Source of the DNA: Aliiroseovarius sp. PrR006
GTDB taxonomy: Bacteria > Pseudomonadota > Alphaproteobacteria > Rhodobacterales > Rhodobacteraceae
NCBI RefSeq assembly: GCF_010500215.1
Contig: NZ_JAAGOY010000007.1
Location: 62,001 to 126,000 of the forward strand
Direction: 5' to 3'
DNA length: 64,000 nucleotides
Part shown: in pieces, positions 10,078 to 18,097 of the stretch
Numbering within the stretch: the first letter of the stretch is position 1
Layout of the letters: every line of letters begins with the position of its first letter
Notes under the pieces: model-generated
The model's database searches: none
Told to the model about the DNA's origin: nothing
The model's input: the letters and a program-made list of their open reading frames with translations, nothing else
Translations under genes and position numbers: made by a program

Positions 10078-10106
10078 GAATTGCATGACGGGCTGCATGG
10101 CAATTC
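10078..10106. repeat. Inverted repeat in the ATPase/binding-protein gap
   Basis: GAATTGCATG (10078-10087) is repeated inverted as CATGGCAATTC (10096-10106) with one bulged base. It lies in the 117-base gap between the ATPase stop and the binding-protein start, just before the leader of the binding-protein cistron. It may be an RNA hairpin that sets relative expression, or an operator. Confidence 0.5.
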
Positions 10107-10157
10107 TCTGGCTAGATGCCCCGGGGCCGTGTCGCCACGCCCCCGTAGCAATTCTAT

Positions 10158-11291
10158 TTATGCGTCCAGCGCGCGGCAATCCTGCGGCAACCAGCCGATC
10201 TCGATCTGCTGGCCCGGCGTCAGACGCTCTACATCCGGCGCGTTACGGGTCTTGATGATGAACTCATCATTGCCAGCCACGCGCAGACGGGTACGGAAAA
10301 TGTCGCCCATATAGATGAACTCAAGCACTTCGGCTCTAAGCGTGTGGGCACCTTCCTGCAGGCGTTCTTTATTGTATTCGACGCGCTCGGGACGGATCGA
10401 CACCTTGGTGCGCTCGCCCACTTTCGAGACGTTAATCGGGGTCGCGTCCAGCTCTTCCCCGTCATCCAGACGGACCACACAGGTATCGCCTGAGATTTCG
10501 GTCACAACGCCTTCCAAGGTGTTGTTTTCACCGATGAACTGCGCGACGAAGCTGTTTTCCGGCTTTTCATACAGAAGATCCGGCGGCGCCAGCTGTTGAA
10601 TGCGGCCATCGTCAAAGACGGCAACGTTGTCAGACATCGTCAGAGCTTCAGTTTGGTCGTGTGTCACGTAGACCGTGGTAATGCCCAGATTATGTGCCAG
10701 ATCGGTGATCTCGAACTGCATCTTTTCGCGCAGTTGCTTGTCCAGCGCGCCCAGCGGTTCATCCATCAAAACCAGCTCGGGTTCGAACACCAGCGCGCGT
10801 GCCAGTGCCACACGCTGCTGTTGGCCACCCGAAAGCTGCGAAGGACGGCGACCGCCGAACGAGCCCATTTCCACCATGTCCAACGCACGCTTGATCTTCT
10901 CTTCACGTTCGGATTTGCCCATCTTGCGCACTTCCAGTGGGAAGGCCAAGTTTTCGGCAATCGTCATGTGCGGGAACAGCGCATAGTTCTGGAACACCAT
11001 GCCAATACCACGCTTATGCGGTGGAATGTTGTTGATCGGTTGACCACCCAGACGGATATCACCGTGGGTTGCGGTCTCGAAACCGGCCAGCATCATCAAG
11101 CAGGTGGTTTTCCCGGATCCAGACGGCCCGAGCATGGTAAGAAACTCGCCCTTCGCAATCGACAGGTTCAGGTCTTTTACGACCAATGTTTCGCCGTCGT
11201 AGCTTTTTTGGACACGATCGAAAACGACAAATCCGTCGTCGGTTACAGCTTCAGCCAAGTGACCCCCCTGGTCTATGTTCTTTTTTTTCAC
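10158..11291 (-). CDS. ABC transporter ATP-binding protein, PotA-like
   Basis: Cytoplasmic ATPase that powers the importer. The 377 residues contain Walker A GPSGSGKTT (55-63), the Q-loop Gln101, signature LSGGQ (153-157), Walker B LVLMDE (173-178), the switch His in VTHDQTEA, and a C-terminal TOBE domain (about 280-370) like PotA. It is the first gene of the minus-strand importer operon, and its 324-base upstream region holds two clear dyads (11324-11342, 11348-11360). The start ATG is followed by a Lys-rich stretch read from a T-run at 11281-11288 on the plus strand. Confidence 0.93.
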   Translation of the reverse strand: MKKKNIDQGGHLAEAVTDDGFVVFDRVQKSYDGETLVVKDLNLSIAKGEFLTMLGPSGSGKTTCLMMLAGFETATHGDIRLGGQPINNIPPHKRGIGMVFQNYALFPHMTIAENLAFPLEVRKMGKSEREEKIKRALDMVEMGSFGGRRPSQLSGGQQQRVALARALVFEPELVLMDEPLGALDKQLREKMQFEITDLAHNLGITTVYVTHDQTEALTMSDNVAVFDDGRIQQLAPPDLLYEKPENSFVAQFIGENNTLEGVVTEISGDTCVVRLDDGEELDATPINVSKVGERTKVSIRPERVEYNKERLQEGAHTLRAEVLEFIYMGDIFRTRLRVAGNDEFIIKTRNAPDVERLTPGQQIEIGWLPQDCRALDA

Positions 11292-11323
11292 GCACCAGCC
11301 AACACGAAGAAATGAACGAATTC

Positions 11324-11342
11324 AACAGTCAATTCGACTGTT
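11324..11342. promoter_or_regulatory. Operator-like palindrome upstream of importer operon (site 1)
   Basis: AACAGTC and GACTGTT separated by 5 bases form a perfect 7-bp dyad 33 bases before the ATPase start. Its centre is 21 bases (two helical turns) from that of the next dyad. Likely a repressor or activator site; no regulator gene is adjacent. Confidence 0.5.
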
Positions 11343-11347
11343 TTCAT

Positions 11348-11360
11348 ATTGTCTGACAAT
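11348..11360. promoter_or_regulatory. Operator-like palindrome upstream of importer operon (site 2)
   Basis: ATTGTC-T-GACAAT is a perfect 6-bp dyad in the AT-rich part of the 324-base gap (11292-11615) between the importer operon and creatinase. Besides the two dyads and the inverted repeat at 11484-11530, I see no gene in that gap. Confidence 0.45.
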
Positions 11361-11483
11361 TAATCGTACTTTTCTCGGCATCGGCCACGGCAAAACGAAT
11401 AACTGTCAGATCGATCAAAACCTCTTTTTATAAACGCTTCGCCCTGCCGTTTTCTGACCTTGGGTAAAGCTGTTGATCAGTGA

Positions 11484-11530
11484 CCGGGCGACAGGGGGAA
11501 TATTGCGCATGCAACTGTCCTGCCGCCCGG
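11484..11530 (-). terminator. Long-loop inverted repeat after creatinase gene
   Basis: CCGGGCGACAGG (11484-11495) pairs with CCTGCCGCCCGG (11519-11530), one mismatch in 12, with a 23-base loop. It lies about 90 bases beyond the creatinase stop. There is no T-run after it, so it may be a stabilising hairpin rather than a true terminator. Confidence 0.4.
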
Positions 11531-11615
11531 ATTTCTCTCTTTACTCTGGGTAAATCACATCCTCAGGATGACACTCTCGCGACCCTTCAGGGCAATTTTA
11601 CGCCAGAATCAGTTC

Positions 11616-12824
11616 CTATCGAGAAATAATGTTATGACCCGGGCCATAAGGGAAGCCGGTGATGTTCTCTGCGCCGTCTTCTCCGACCACCAGAATGTCA
11701 TGTTCACGATAGCCGCCAGCGCCAGCCGTACCTTCCGGCAGGAACAGCATCGGCTCCATCGATACAACCATACCGGGTTCCAGCACGGTGTCGATGTCTT
11801 CACGCAGCTCCAGCCCGGCCTCGCGGCCATAGTAGTGCGACAGGACGCCGAATGAGTGGCCATAACCAAACGAGCGGTACTGAAGCAGCCCTTCGCTTTC
11901 GAAGAACTTGTTGATCTCAGCCGTGATGCCCGAGCAGGTCGCACCCGGCTTGATCAGGCTAAGCCCCAGCTCGTGTGCGGCGACGTTTGCCTCCCAGATG
12001 CTCAGGCTTTCCGCATCCGGCTCGCCCACGAACAGGGTGCGTTCCAGCGCGGTATAGTAGCCCGAGATCATGGGGAAGGTGTTCAGCGACAGGATATCGC
12101 CGCCTTCCAGCTTGCGTGTGGTGACCGGATTGTGGGCGCCATCGGTGTTGATGCCCGACTGGAACCAAACCCAAGAGTCACGGATTTCGCTGTCGGGATG
12201 GGCGCGAGAGATCTCAAGCTCCATTGCGTCCCGACCGGCCATCGCGATGTCGATTTCACGTGCGCCCACGCGAATTGCGTCATGGATGGCAGCCCCGCCG
12301 ACGTCGGCAATGCGGGCGCCTTCGCGGATCAGCGCGATTTCTTCGGCCGACTTAATCATGCGAGCCTGCATCGTGTCGCCAGCGATGTCGGAGAAGGTGC
12401 TGTCCGACAGGAACTCTTCGGCCAGTCCACGCTGCGCCAAGGTCATGTGGTCGCCTTCAATCCCGATCGACTTGGCATTGCCGACAAGGTTCTTCACCGC
12501 GCGCCAATAGTTGTTGCGCTCCCAATCGGTGTAGATGACGTTGTCGCCGTAACACCGACGCCACGGCTGTCCGCCGTCGATATTGGCGGACACGGTGGTC
12601 GACCGATCCGCTGTTACGACCAACGCATAGGGGCGGCCGAAGGCGCAATACAGAAAGCCAGAGTAATAGGCGATATTGTGCATCGAGCTGAAGACAACAG
12701 CTTCGACACCACGTGCGGCCATGATCTTGCGCAGAGCCGCCAAGCGGCGCTCATATTCCGCGTCCGAGAAGGGCAGCGGGGCTTTTTCACCGTTTTCACA
12801 TACAAAATACTGAGGGCGTGACAT
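11616..12824 (-). CDS. Creatinase (creatine amidinohydrolase)
   Basis: Hydrolyses creatine to sarcosine and urea. The 402 residues equal the length of Pseudomonas creatinase and share its landmarks along the whole chain: NIDGGQPWRR, WFQSGINTDGAHNPVTTRK, FPMISGYYTALERTLF, SFGYGHSFGVLSHYYGREAG and GMVVSMEPM. Active-site residues correspond to His231, Glu261 and Glu357. It has the pita-bread fold of the M24 family but lacks the metal ligands of aminopeptidases. The ATG at 12824 has a GGAGAG ribosome site; the frame runs further upstream without homology. It lies upstream of and collinear with the Pot-type importer, which suggests creatine uptake and use. No sarcosine oxidase or urease is visible in the window. 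Confidence 0.9.
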   Translation of the reverse strand: MSRPQYFVCENGEKAPLPFSDAEYERRLAALRKIMAARGVEAVVFSSMHNIAYYSGFLYCAFGRPYALVVTADRSTTVSANIDGGQPWRRCYGDNVIYTDWERNNYWRAVKNLVGNAKSIGIEGDHMTLAQRGLAEEFLSDSTFSDIAGDTMQARMIKSAEEIALIREGARIADVGGAAIHDAIRVGAREIDIAMAGRDAMELEISRAHPDSEIRDSWVWFQSGINTDGAHNPVTTRKLEGGDILSLNTFPMISGYYTALERTLFVGEPDAESLSIWEANVAAHELGLSLIKPGATCSGITAEINKFFESEGLLQYRSFGYGHSFGVLSHYYGREAGLELREDIDTVLEPGMVVSMEPMLFLPEGTAGAGGYREHDILVVGEDGAENITGFPYGPGHNIISR

Positions 12825-12846
12825 ATCACATCTCTCCATCTTCCGA

Positions 12847-12877
12847 GGCCGGGATATGTCTTGGGATATGCCCGGCC
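12847..12877. promoter_or_regulatory. Hairpin with direct repeats in the creatinase leader
   Basis: GGCCGGG (12847-12853) and CCCGGCC (12871-12877) form a perfect 7-bp stem. Inside it are two direct copies of GGGATATG (12851-12858 and 12863-12870), 12 bases apart, and an inner ATAT/ATAT pairing. It sits right before the ribosome site of the creatinase gene, so it could act as an operator or as RNA control of translation. Confidence 0.5.
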
Positions 12878-12919
12878 AACCAAACCCCCCGGCGTGCAGG
12901 GCAGTTGATCTCCGGACCG

Positions 12920-12936
12920 GTGTGCATCTGGCACAC
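12920..12936. promoter_or_regulatory. Palindrome upstream of creatinase
   Basis: GTGTGC-N5-GCACAC, a perfect 6-bp dyad about 100 bases before the creatinase start. Its form resembles sites of GntR- or LacI-type regulators; no such regulator is encoded nearby. Confidence 0.4.
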
Positions 12937-12993
12937 AGGGCAGCGACGCCATCGCTGCGGATGGGGTGTTTGTGACCATCAAAGTGGATTCTG

Positions 12994-13146
12994 TCAACTG
13001 GCTTCGTACGCGTCCCTGTCGGGCCAGATCTGCTGACTGCCCCCCTGCCCCACGACACGCACGCCGTCTGCAGACACCGCCACAGCCGGCAAAGCGCCCG
13101 TTTGAAATGCCCCGGTGTCGACCGAGATTCGACCCTGCCCGCGTGG
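12994..13146 (-). pseudogene. C-terminal remnant of a metallophosphoesterase (Ser/Thr phosphatase type)
   Basis: On the minus strand about 48 codons up to the TGA at 12994-12996 read GRISVDTGAFQTGALPAVAV and continue SADGVRVV. This is the end pattern of bacterial calcineurin-like phosphatases (a DTGA-x-TG-L core followed by a short beta strand). The rest of the gene is missing. Beyond about 13146 the same frame is only the antisense of the exporter fragment. Such phosphatase genes occur next to exopolysaccharide clusters in this group, which fits the neighbour. The junction position is approximate. Confidence 0.6.
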
Positions 13147-13747
13147 AATTGAAGGCGACATTCTGGACGCCACCCAAAAGGCCCGCGCCGCACAGGGCGA
13201 ACGGTTGCGCGACCTGCAAGACGTCCTGCGCGAACAGATCGACCGGATGACCGCCCAGATTACCCTGCGGTCCGAACAGATCGAACGCACCACGGCCGAA
13301 CTGGCGGATGTGACATCTCTGAAACAACGCGGATTGACGGTCAATACGCGCGTAAATGCGCTGACCACCGCGCTGAACGATCTGGAAAGCAAGAAGCTTC
13401 AGCTGGAAAGCGCCCGCCAGCAGCTAAACCGCGCCGAGCGCGACACGCTGGCCCTGACAGATGACGCGCGTGCGCGCACGCTGGAGCAACTAAACCGCGT
13501 TGACCGCGACCTTGCCCGTCTGGGCATCCGCCTTGCCACATCCGAGGCTCTCCGCGCCCAGGCGGTCGCAAGTGGCCTGGCCGTGCCCGACCCGTTGGTC
13601 GAAGAGCTGACCGAATATCACGTCACGCGGGTTGTCGATGGTACGCCTGTTTCATTGACCATCGGCTCCACTGATCCGCTTATGCCTGGTGACACAATTG
13701 AAGTTGAAGTCTCGCGCGCCAGCTCCTTGAGCGCTAACTCTCAGTAG
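13147..13747 (+). pseudogene. C-terminal remnant of a polysaccharide export protein (ExoF/Wza-like)
   Basis: About 200 codons matching the C-terminal half of periplasmic polysaccharide export proteins: a long coiled coil (EGDILDATQKARAAQGERL through the heptad-rich SEQIERTTAELADVTSLKQRG to about 13540), then TRVVDGTPVSLTIGSTDPLMPGDTIEVEVSR at the end. The N-terminal export domain and signal peptide are absent. A GTG at 13115 would start a 210-residue frame, but its first residues are antisense to the phosphatase tail, so it is not a real start. It points toward the dehydratase and glycosyltransferase genes and was probably part of that export pathway. Confidence 0.65.
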
Positions 13748-14623
13748 TTTCACAGGGCCTATTCGGAAATAGTGGCTTCATACCTTCACGCTTATGTCAA
13801 ACACGCACAAAATCAGGTTTTAACCGACCTGTTTCAGCGTCCTGAACAATCAAACACTCCTGCACATTGCGTGCGTTCAAGCGACTTCAATTAACCCAGC
13901 GCAAACGTGCCCAGCACCCCATTGGTTCTCTAGTTGCTGGTACTGGCGAAGATGTCTTTGCAAAGGACGCTGCTGCCGCCAAGCCATCATCCAGCAGACA
14001 TTGCCCCCAAGCGCACGCCGAAAACCGATTCCCCCGAAGAACACCTATGGTTGATTCTCCGCTGGCTTGTTGTAGTATTTTCGAGTTTCTTCTGAAATTT
14101 CTCACTCAAGGCGAAAGCTGGAAACGACATAAACCGTTCCCGCAACCCACTTCGGACGCCAAATAAGCCATTGTTATCACTTCATGTTTCAAAAAACGAA
14201 ACAGTTCGTGTCTAAAATTTGTTAGAAATAAGGCGCACACTGCGCTAATGTCAACTTTGTGGAAACGGGTTACGTTTTGATTTTGATCGAAACTTCCAGG
14301 GGTGGGTCTGTTTCCAAATAGCAAAAGAATTTTGTGTCTGTGCTCTCCGCCCCAGTTGTATGTCCGCGCGCATTTTTAAGTGCGGTTTTGTGTTTGCCAG
14401 ATTTTGGCGCAGTAAATGGTTTTGGTGAGGGCACGTAGTAACGAGTGTGATGAGATGTTGAACAATTTATTTGTTAGACTCTACGGCTGACATTCTCTGG
14501 CCAACCGTGTCGAAAAATGTCAGCCGGTTCAACATCACTGAATGTAGGGATTTCTGTCGTGCGCCCCTGGAGCGTCACGAAATTTGAACAATGATTTTAT
14601 CTCAGGGCCGAGAAAGGTTCTAA
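13748..14623. other. 876-base AT-rich non-coding region before the polysaccharide genes
   Basis: No convincing gene on either strand. The short frames here lack codon bias, ribosome sites and recognisable motifs. It is clearly richer in A and T than the neighbouring genes and holds one strong inverted repeat (14484-14526). It probably carries the promoter and long leader of the dehydratase operon, plus debris of rearrangement. Confidence 0.6.
14484..14526. promoter_or_regulatory. Long inverted repeat in the polysaccharide operon promoter region
   Basis: CGGCTGACATT (14484-14494) and AATGTCAGCCG (14516-14526) are perfect 11-bp arms separated by 21 bases. It lies about 100 bases before the dehydratase start. 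Possible readings are two half-sites for one regulator or an RNA stem-loop; no T-run follows, so it is not a simple terminator. Confidence 0.55.
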
Positions 14624-16759
14624 ATGCTTGATGGAATGGGGTTCGGGCCTTCTCGTGAAGGTATTGCGTCTGCTCGCACCGGAGTACAAGAAACACTGAA
14701 GCACTGGCTTGTTCAGAAGAAGATCGAGCTATGCGCGAACTGCAGACTTGTCATTGGAGATATGGTAGCCTCGGCGGCGGCGGTATTTGCTGCGATCAGC
14801 CTGTCGCAGGGGGGGGCGGTCACTTCGGAATTGTTTGCGGTGATGGCGCCCATGATGCTGTTGGCAAGCGTCGTCAATCTTGTTGCGTTCACGGTGATGG
14901 GCTTTTACACGCGCCATTCGCGGTCGACCTCGTTGAACGATGTCATGGTGATTTCGCGCGGGGCGATTGTGGCGATCTGCGTTCAGATCCTGATCGCGGC
15001 GCAAATCGCGGCCTTGGCACCGATCACGTTTTCGATCTTTATCATCCAATTCCTGGCAACGATCCCGTTCACCGGTGCGCTGCGCATTATCGCACGTCAC
15101 CGCGAGCTGGTCCGCCGCACCAAGCGTGCCGATCGCATCGCGGAAAAGCAGGTTCCCGTAGTTCTTATTGGCACCGGCACGAATTGCGATCTGTTCCTGC
15201 GTTCGCTCGACCGCAGCAGCTCGACCTATGTTCCAGTCGGGATCATTGACGACGCGACCGGCTCGACCGGATTGCATTTCCACAGTGCGCGCATTCTTGG
15301 GTCGATCCGCGAACCCAAGCGGGCGATCAAGGCGCTGGAAGATTGCGATCTGAAAGCACAGCAAATTCTGCTGACCGAAGACGTGTCCTATTTCGACAAC
15401 AAGGGCATCTTTGAACTTCTGTCCTGGGCTACCTCGAACGGCATCAAGATCTCGCGGCTGCCGGGCCTTGCGGATCCCGCGCTGGATCAGGCGGGTGACA
15501 ACGAAATCACCCTGCGTACCATTGAACCTGAAGACATCCTGAACCGTCCGCAGAAAGCTGTGGAGCGGTCGCTGCTGCGGCAGATGATAGAAGGGCGCCG
15601 GGTGTTGATCACCGGGGCCGGAGGCTCCATCGGCAGCGAGCTGTCGCGCCAGATCGCCTCGTTCGACCCGTCCCTTCTGGTGCTTTTGGACAATTGCGAG
15701 CTCAACGCCTACTCGATCGACATGGACCTCGAGAAAAACTATCCCGACGTGAACCGTCAGGTCCATGTGGGCTGCATTCGCGACGCCCAGCGCGTTCAAA
15801 CCGTGTTCCGACGCTACAAGCCCGAGCTGGTCTTCAATGCCGCTGCGCTGAAGCACGTACCTATGGTCGAGCTGAACCCCTGCGAGGGTGTGCTGACCAA
15901 CGTCATCGGCACGCGCAACGTGGCGGATGCCGCGCGCGATGCGGGCGCCATTGCGATGGTCCAGATCTCGACCTACAAGGCGGTGAACACCACCAACGTC
16001 TTGGGCGCAACCAAGCGCGTGGCTGAATTCTATGCGCAGGCGCAGGACCGCATCACCTATCAAACGCAAAGCCAGAGATCGACGACGCAAACGCGCTTCT
16101 TCTCGGTGCGCATCGGCAATGTTCTGGGATCGTCCGGGTCTCTGATCCCGCTGTTCCAGAAGCAGATCACCGAAGGTGGCCCACTGACCGTCACCGACTG
16201 CCGAATGGAACGGTTCTTCATGACGATCCGCGAGGCCGTGCAACTGACCGTGGTGGCGGCAGCCAAGGGGTTGGCGCGCAACTCGGGTCTGGGCGAGATC
16301 TTCGTTCTGGACATGGGCGAGCCAGTGAAAATCATCGATCTGGCCGAGCGTATGATCCGCATGGCCGGGCTTGAACCTTACCGCGATATCGACATCGACT
16401 TTGTTGGCATCCGCCCGGGCGAGAAGCTGTTTGAAGAGCTGTTCGACAAGGCCGAGGAACGTCGCGACAGTGGCATCGAATCCGTCGAAAGCGCTCTGCC
16501 GGATGGCATCCCGATGGCGCATCTTCGCTCTGCGATCGTTGCGCTGGAAACAGCCGCGCGCACCGGGGATGAACCTGCTGTTCGCCGTCAACTGATCGAC
16601 CTCGTTCCGGGATACGGCGACCATGCCGATGATACCCCGCGCGAGAACGTGCACTGTATCCGCAGCCATCGTCCGTCCTATCCCGCACCTGTCGCTGGCC
16701 CGCGGCGTCTGGCCGAGGTCGGCATCGCGTCCCGCACAAGCCTGTGGGCCGGTGAGTGA
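14624..16759 (+). CDS. Membrane-bound nucleotide-sugar 4,6-dehydratase family protein (CapD/WbpM/PglF type), altered active site
   Basis: A 711-residue inner-membrane enzyme of the family that converts UDP-GlcNAc to its 4-keto-6-deoxy form for surface glycans. It has four N-terminal transmembrane helices (about 45-150), a first Rossmann-like domain (from about 175) and the catalytic SDR domain starting with the NAD loop GAGGSIGSE (about 331-339). Later family motifs are NAAALKHVPMVE, RIGNVLGSSGS and IGIRPGEK-like FVGIRPGEKLFEEL. In the catalytic motif the usual STDK is STYK (Tyr451, Lys452) and the usual NVMGATK is NVLGATK (Leu460, Lys464). So the catalytic Asp and the Met/Tyr position are both changed and activity is uncertain. 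The last 45 residues are a variable tail. It overlaps the GT4 gene by four bases. Confidence 0.88.
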   Translation: MLDGMGFGPSREGIASARTGVQETLKHWLVQKKIELCANCRLVIGDMVASAAAVFAAISLSQGGAVTSELFAVMAPMMLLASVVNLVAFTVMGFYTRHSRSTSLNDVMVISRGAIVAICVQILIAAQIAALAPITFSIFIIQFLATIPFTGALRIIARHRELVRRTKRADRIAEKQVPVVLIGTGTNCDLFLRSLDRSSSTYVPVGIIDDATGSTGLHFHSARILGSIREPKRAIKALEDCDLKAQQILLTEDVSYFDNKGIFELLSWATSNGIKISRLPGLADPALDQAGDNEITLRTIEPEDILNRPQKAVERSLLRQMIEGRRVLITGAGGSIGSELSRQIASFDPSLLVLLDNCELNAYSIDMDLEKNYPDVNRQVHVGCIRDAQRVQTVFRRYKPELVFNAAALKHVPMVELNPCEGVLTNVIGTRNVADAARDAGAIAMVQISTYKAVNTTNVLGATKRVAEFYAQAQDRITYQTQSQRSTTQTRFFSVRIGNVLGSSGSLIPLFQKQITEGGPLTVTDCRMERFFMTIREAVQLTVVAAAKGLARNSGLGEIFVLDMGEPVKIIDLAERMIRMAGLEPYRDIDIDFVGIRPGEKLFEELFDKAEERRDSGIESVESALPDGIPMAHLRSAIVALETAARTGDEPAVRRQLIDLVPGYGDHADDTPRENVHCIRSHRPSYPAPVAGPRRLAEVGIASRTSLWAGE

Positions 16760-17994
16760 CGACAATGGCGGGGGTATTTCAAACACATATCTCGACCGCG
16801 AATGACGCGCCAAAGAAGGCCGTGGTTCTGGGAAGTCTTGGCTGGTCTTTGGTGAATTTTCGCCTCGACCTGATCCGCAGGCTGGCCGCGAACGGCTACG
16901 AGGTGTTGGCGGCCGCGGCAGATATTGATGACGAGACCGCTCAGACATTGCGCGACAATGGCGTGCGTCCCTGCCCCATTCCAATGGACCGCACGGGGAC
17001 CAACCCCCTGCGCGATTTGGGGACGCTCTGGGCGCTGGTGCGCTTCTTTCAGAAAGAGAAGCCCGAGCTTGTGATCTCCTACACCATGAAGCCCAACATC
17101 TATGGCAGCCTCGCCGCGCAGATCGCGGGCGTCCCGCATCGCTATGCGTTGTTCACGGGGCTGGGCTTTAGCTTCATGGAAGAGAACCCGACGGGTCGGC
17201 GCAAGCGCGTCCGCGATCTGTCGATCCTGTTGCACCGGATGGCGCTGCGCCGCATTCATGGCGCGTTTTGCTACAACGCAGCCGACCGGCGCGACATCCG
17301 CCGCTTTCACCTGATCCCGGACCGTGTGCCGCTGCATGATGTGCCCGGGTCAGGCGTAGACACACGGCGCTATGCTGAAACTCCTGTCCCCGAAGGGCGT
17401 ATGAAGTTTCTGTTCATCGGGCGGCTTTTGCGCAGCAAGGGTCTTTTGACCCTCAGCAAGGCTGCTGAAATTCTTCGTGCCCAAGGGCACGAATGTGACA
17501 TCGACATTTTGGGACCGGCAGACAGAAACCCCGACGCCATTGACCCCGACCTTTTTGCCGATTGGCAGAAACGCGGGCTGGTAAACTGGTTGGGCGAAAC
17601 ACGTGACGTACGTCCGTATCTTGCCAAGTGCAGCGTGTTTGTCTTGCCGACCGAGCTGCGTGAGGGCGTTCCGCGGTCGATCCTTGAGGCCATGTCCAGT
17701 GGACGCGCTGTGATCACCACAAACGCCCCCGGTTGTGGCGAAGCCACCCAAGACGGCGTGTCTGGTATGGTTTATCCTCAAGGGGACGCGAACGCCCTTG
17801 CGCAGACGATGAAACGGTTCATCGACGATCCCTCCCTTGCGACCGCCATGGGACAGGCAGCACGTAAGCATGCGTGCCGTTTCTATGACGTACATCATGT
17901 GAACTCTATCCTGATGCAGCATATGGGCGTTGAAGCACTTGATCGTGATGCGAGGCTTCCCAAGGGTCTCGACTATGCCGAGTTGGCGTCATGA
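16756..17994 (+). CDS. Glycosyltransferase family 4 protein (PglA-like)
   Basis: 412 residues with the two Rossmann domains of GT-B enzymes. The N-terminal domain has GSLGWSLVNFRLDLIRRLAANGYEV and the helix around SYTMKPNIYGSLAAQIAGVPHRY. The nucleotide-sugar-binding C-terminal domain has FLFIGRLLRSKGLLTL and the E-x7-E element in LPTELREGVPRSILEAMSSGRAVI. The order matches bacterial PglA/WcfA-type transferases that extend lipid-linked oligosaccharides. The GTG start at 16756 overlaps the dehydratase stop (GTGA). An alternative ATG lies three codons later. Confidence 0.9.
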   Translation: MTTMAGVFQTHISTANDAPKKAVVLGSLGWSLVNFRLDLIRRLAANGYEVLAAAADIDDETAQTLRDNGVRPCPIPMDRTGTNPLRDLGTLWALVRFFQKEKPELVISYTMKPNIYGSLAAQIAGVPHRYALFTGLGFSFMEENPTGRRKRVRDLSILLHRMALRRIHGAFCYNAADRRDIRRFHLIPDRVPLHDVPGSGVDTRRYAETPVPEGRMKFLFIGRLLRSKGLLTLSKAAEILRAQGHECDIDILGPADRNPDAIDPDLFADWQKRGLVNWLGETRDVRPYLAKCSVFVLPTELREGVPRSILEAMSSGRAVITTNAPGCGEATQDGVSGMVYPQGDANALAQTMKRFIDDPSLATAMGQAARKHACRFYDVHHVNSILMQHMGVEALDRDARLPKGLDYAELAS

Positions 17995-18097
17995 TGTGGG
18001 CGGTCGCTACTTCCTCTCCGGTAATACACAGCCCCTCCGGTAACTGCGCCACAGGGTGTCTGGTGGCTGGCCCGGGCAACTGCGGAGACTTTGCATT

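Noticed and set aside
13115-13747. Polysaccharide exporter read as an intact 210-residue gene from GTG 13115
   Set aside because: First codons are antisense to the phosphatase tail, and the export domain and signal peptide are missing; treated as a remnant.
13867-14166. 99-codon frame in the long non-coding gap
   Set aside because: No ribosome site, atypical codon use, no recognisable motif.
14729-16984. 751-codon open frame antisense to the dehydratase
   Set aside because: Same shadow effect; the sense strand has clear family motifs.
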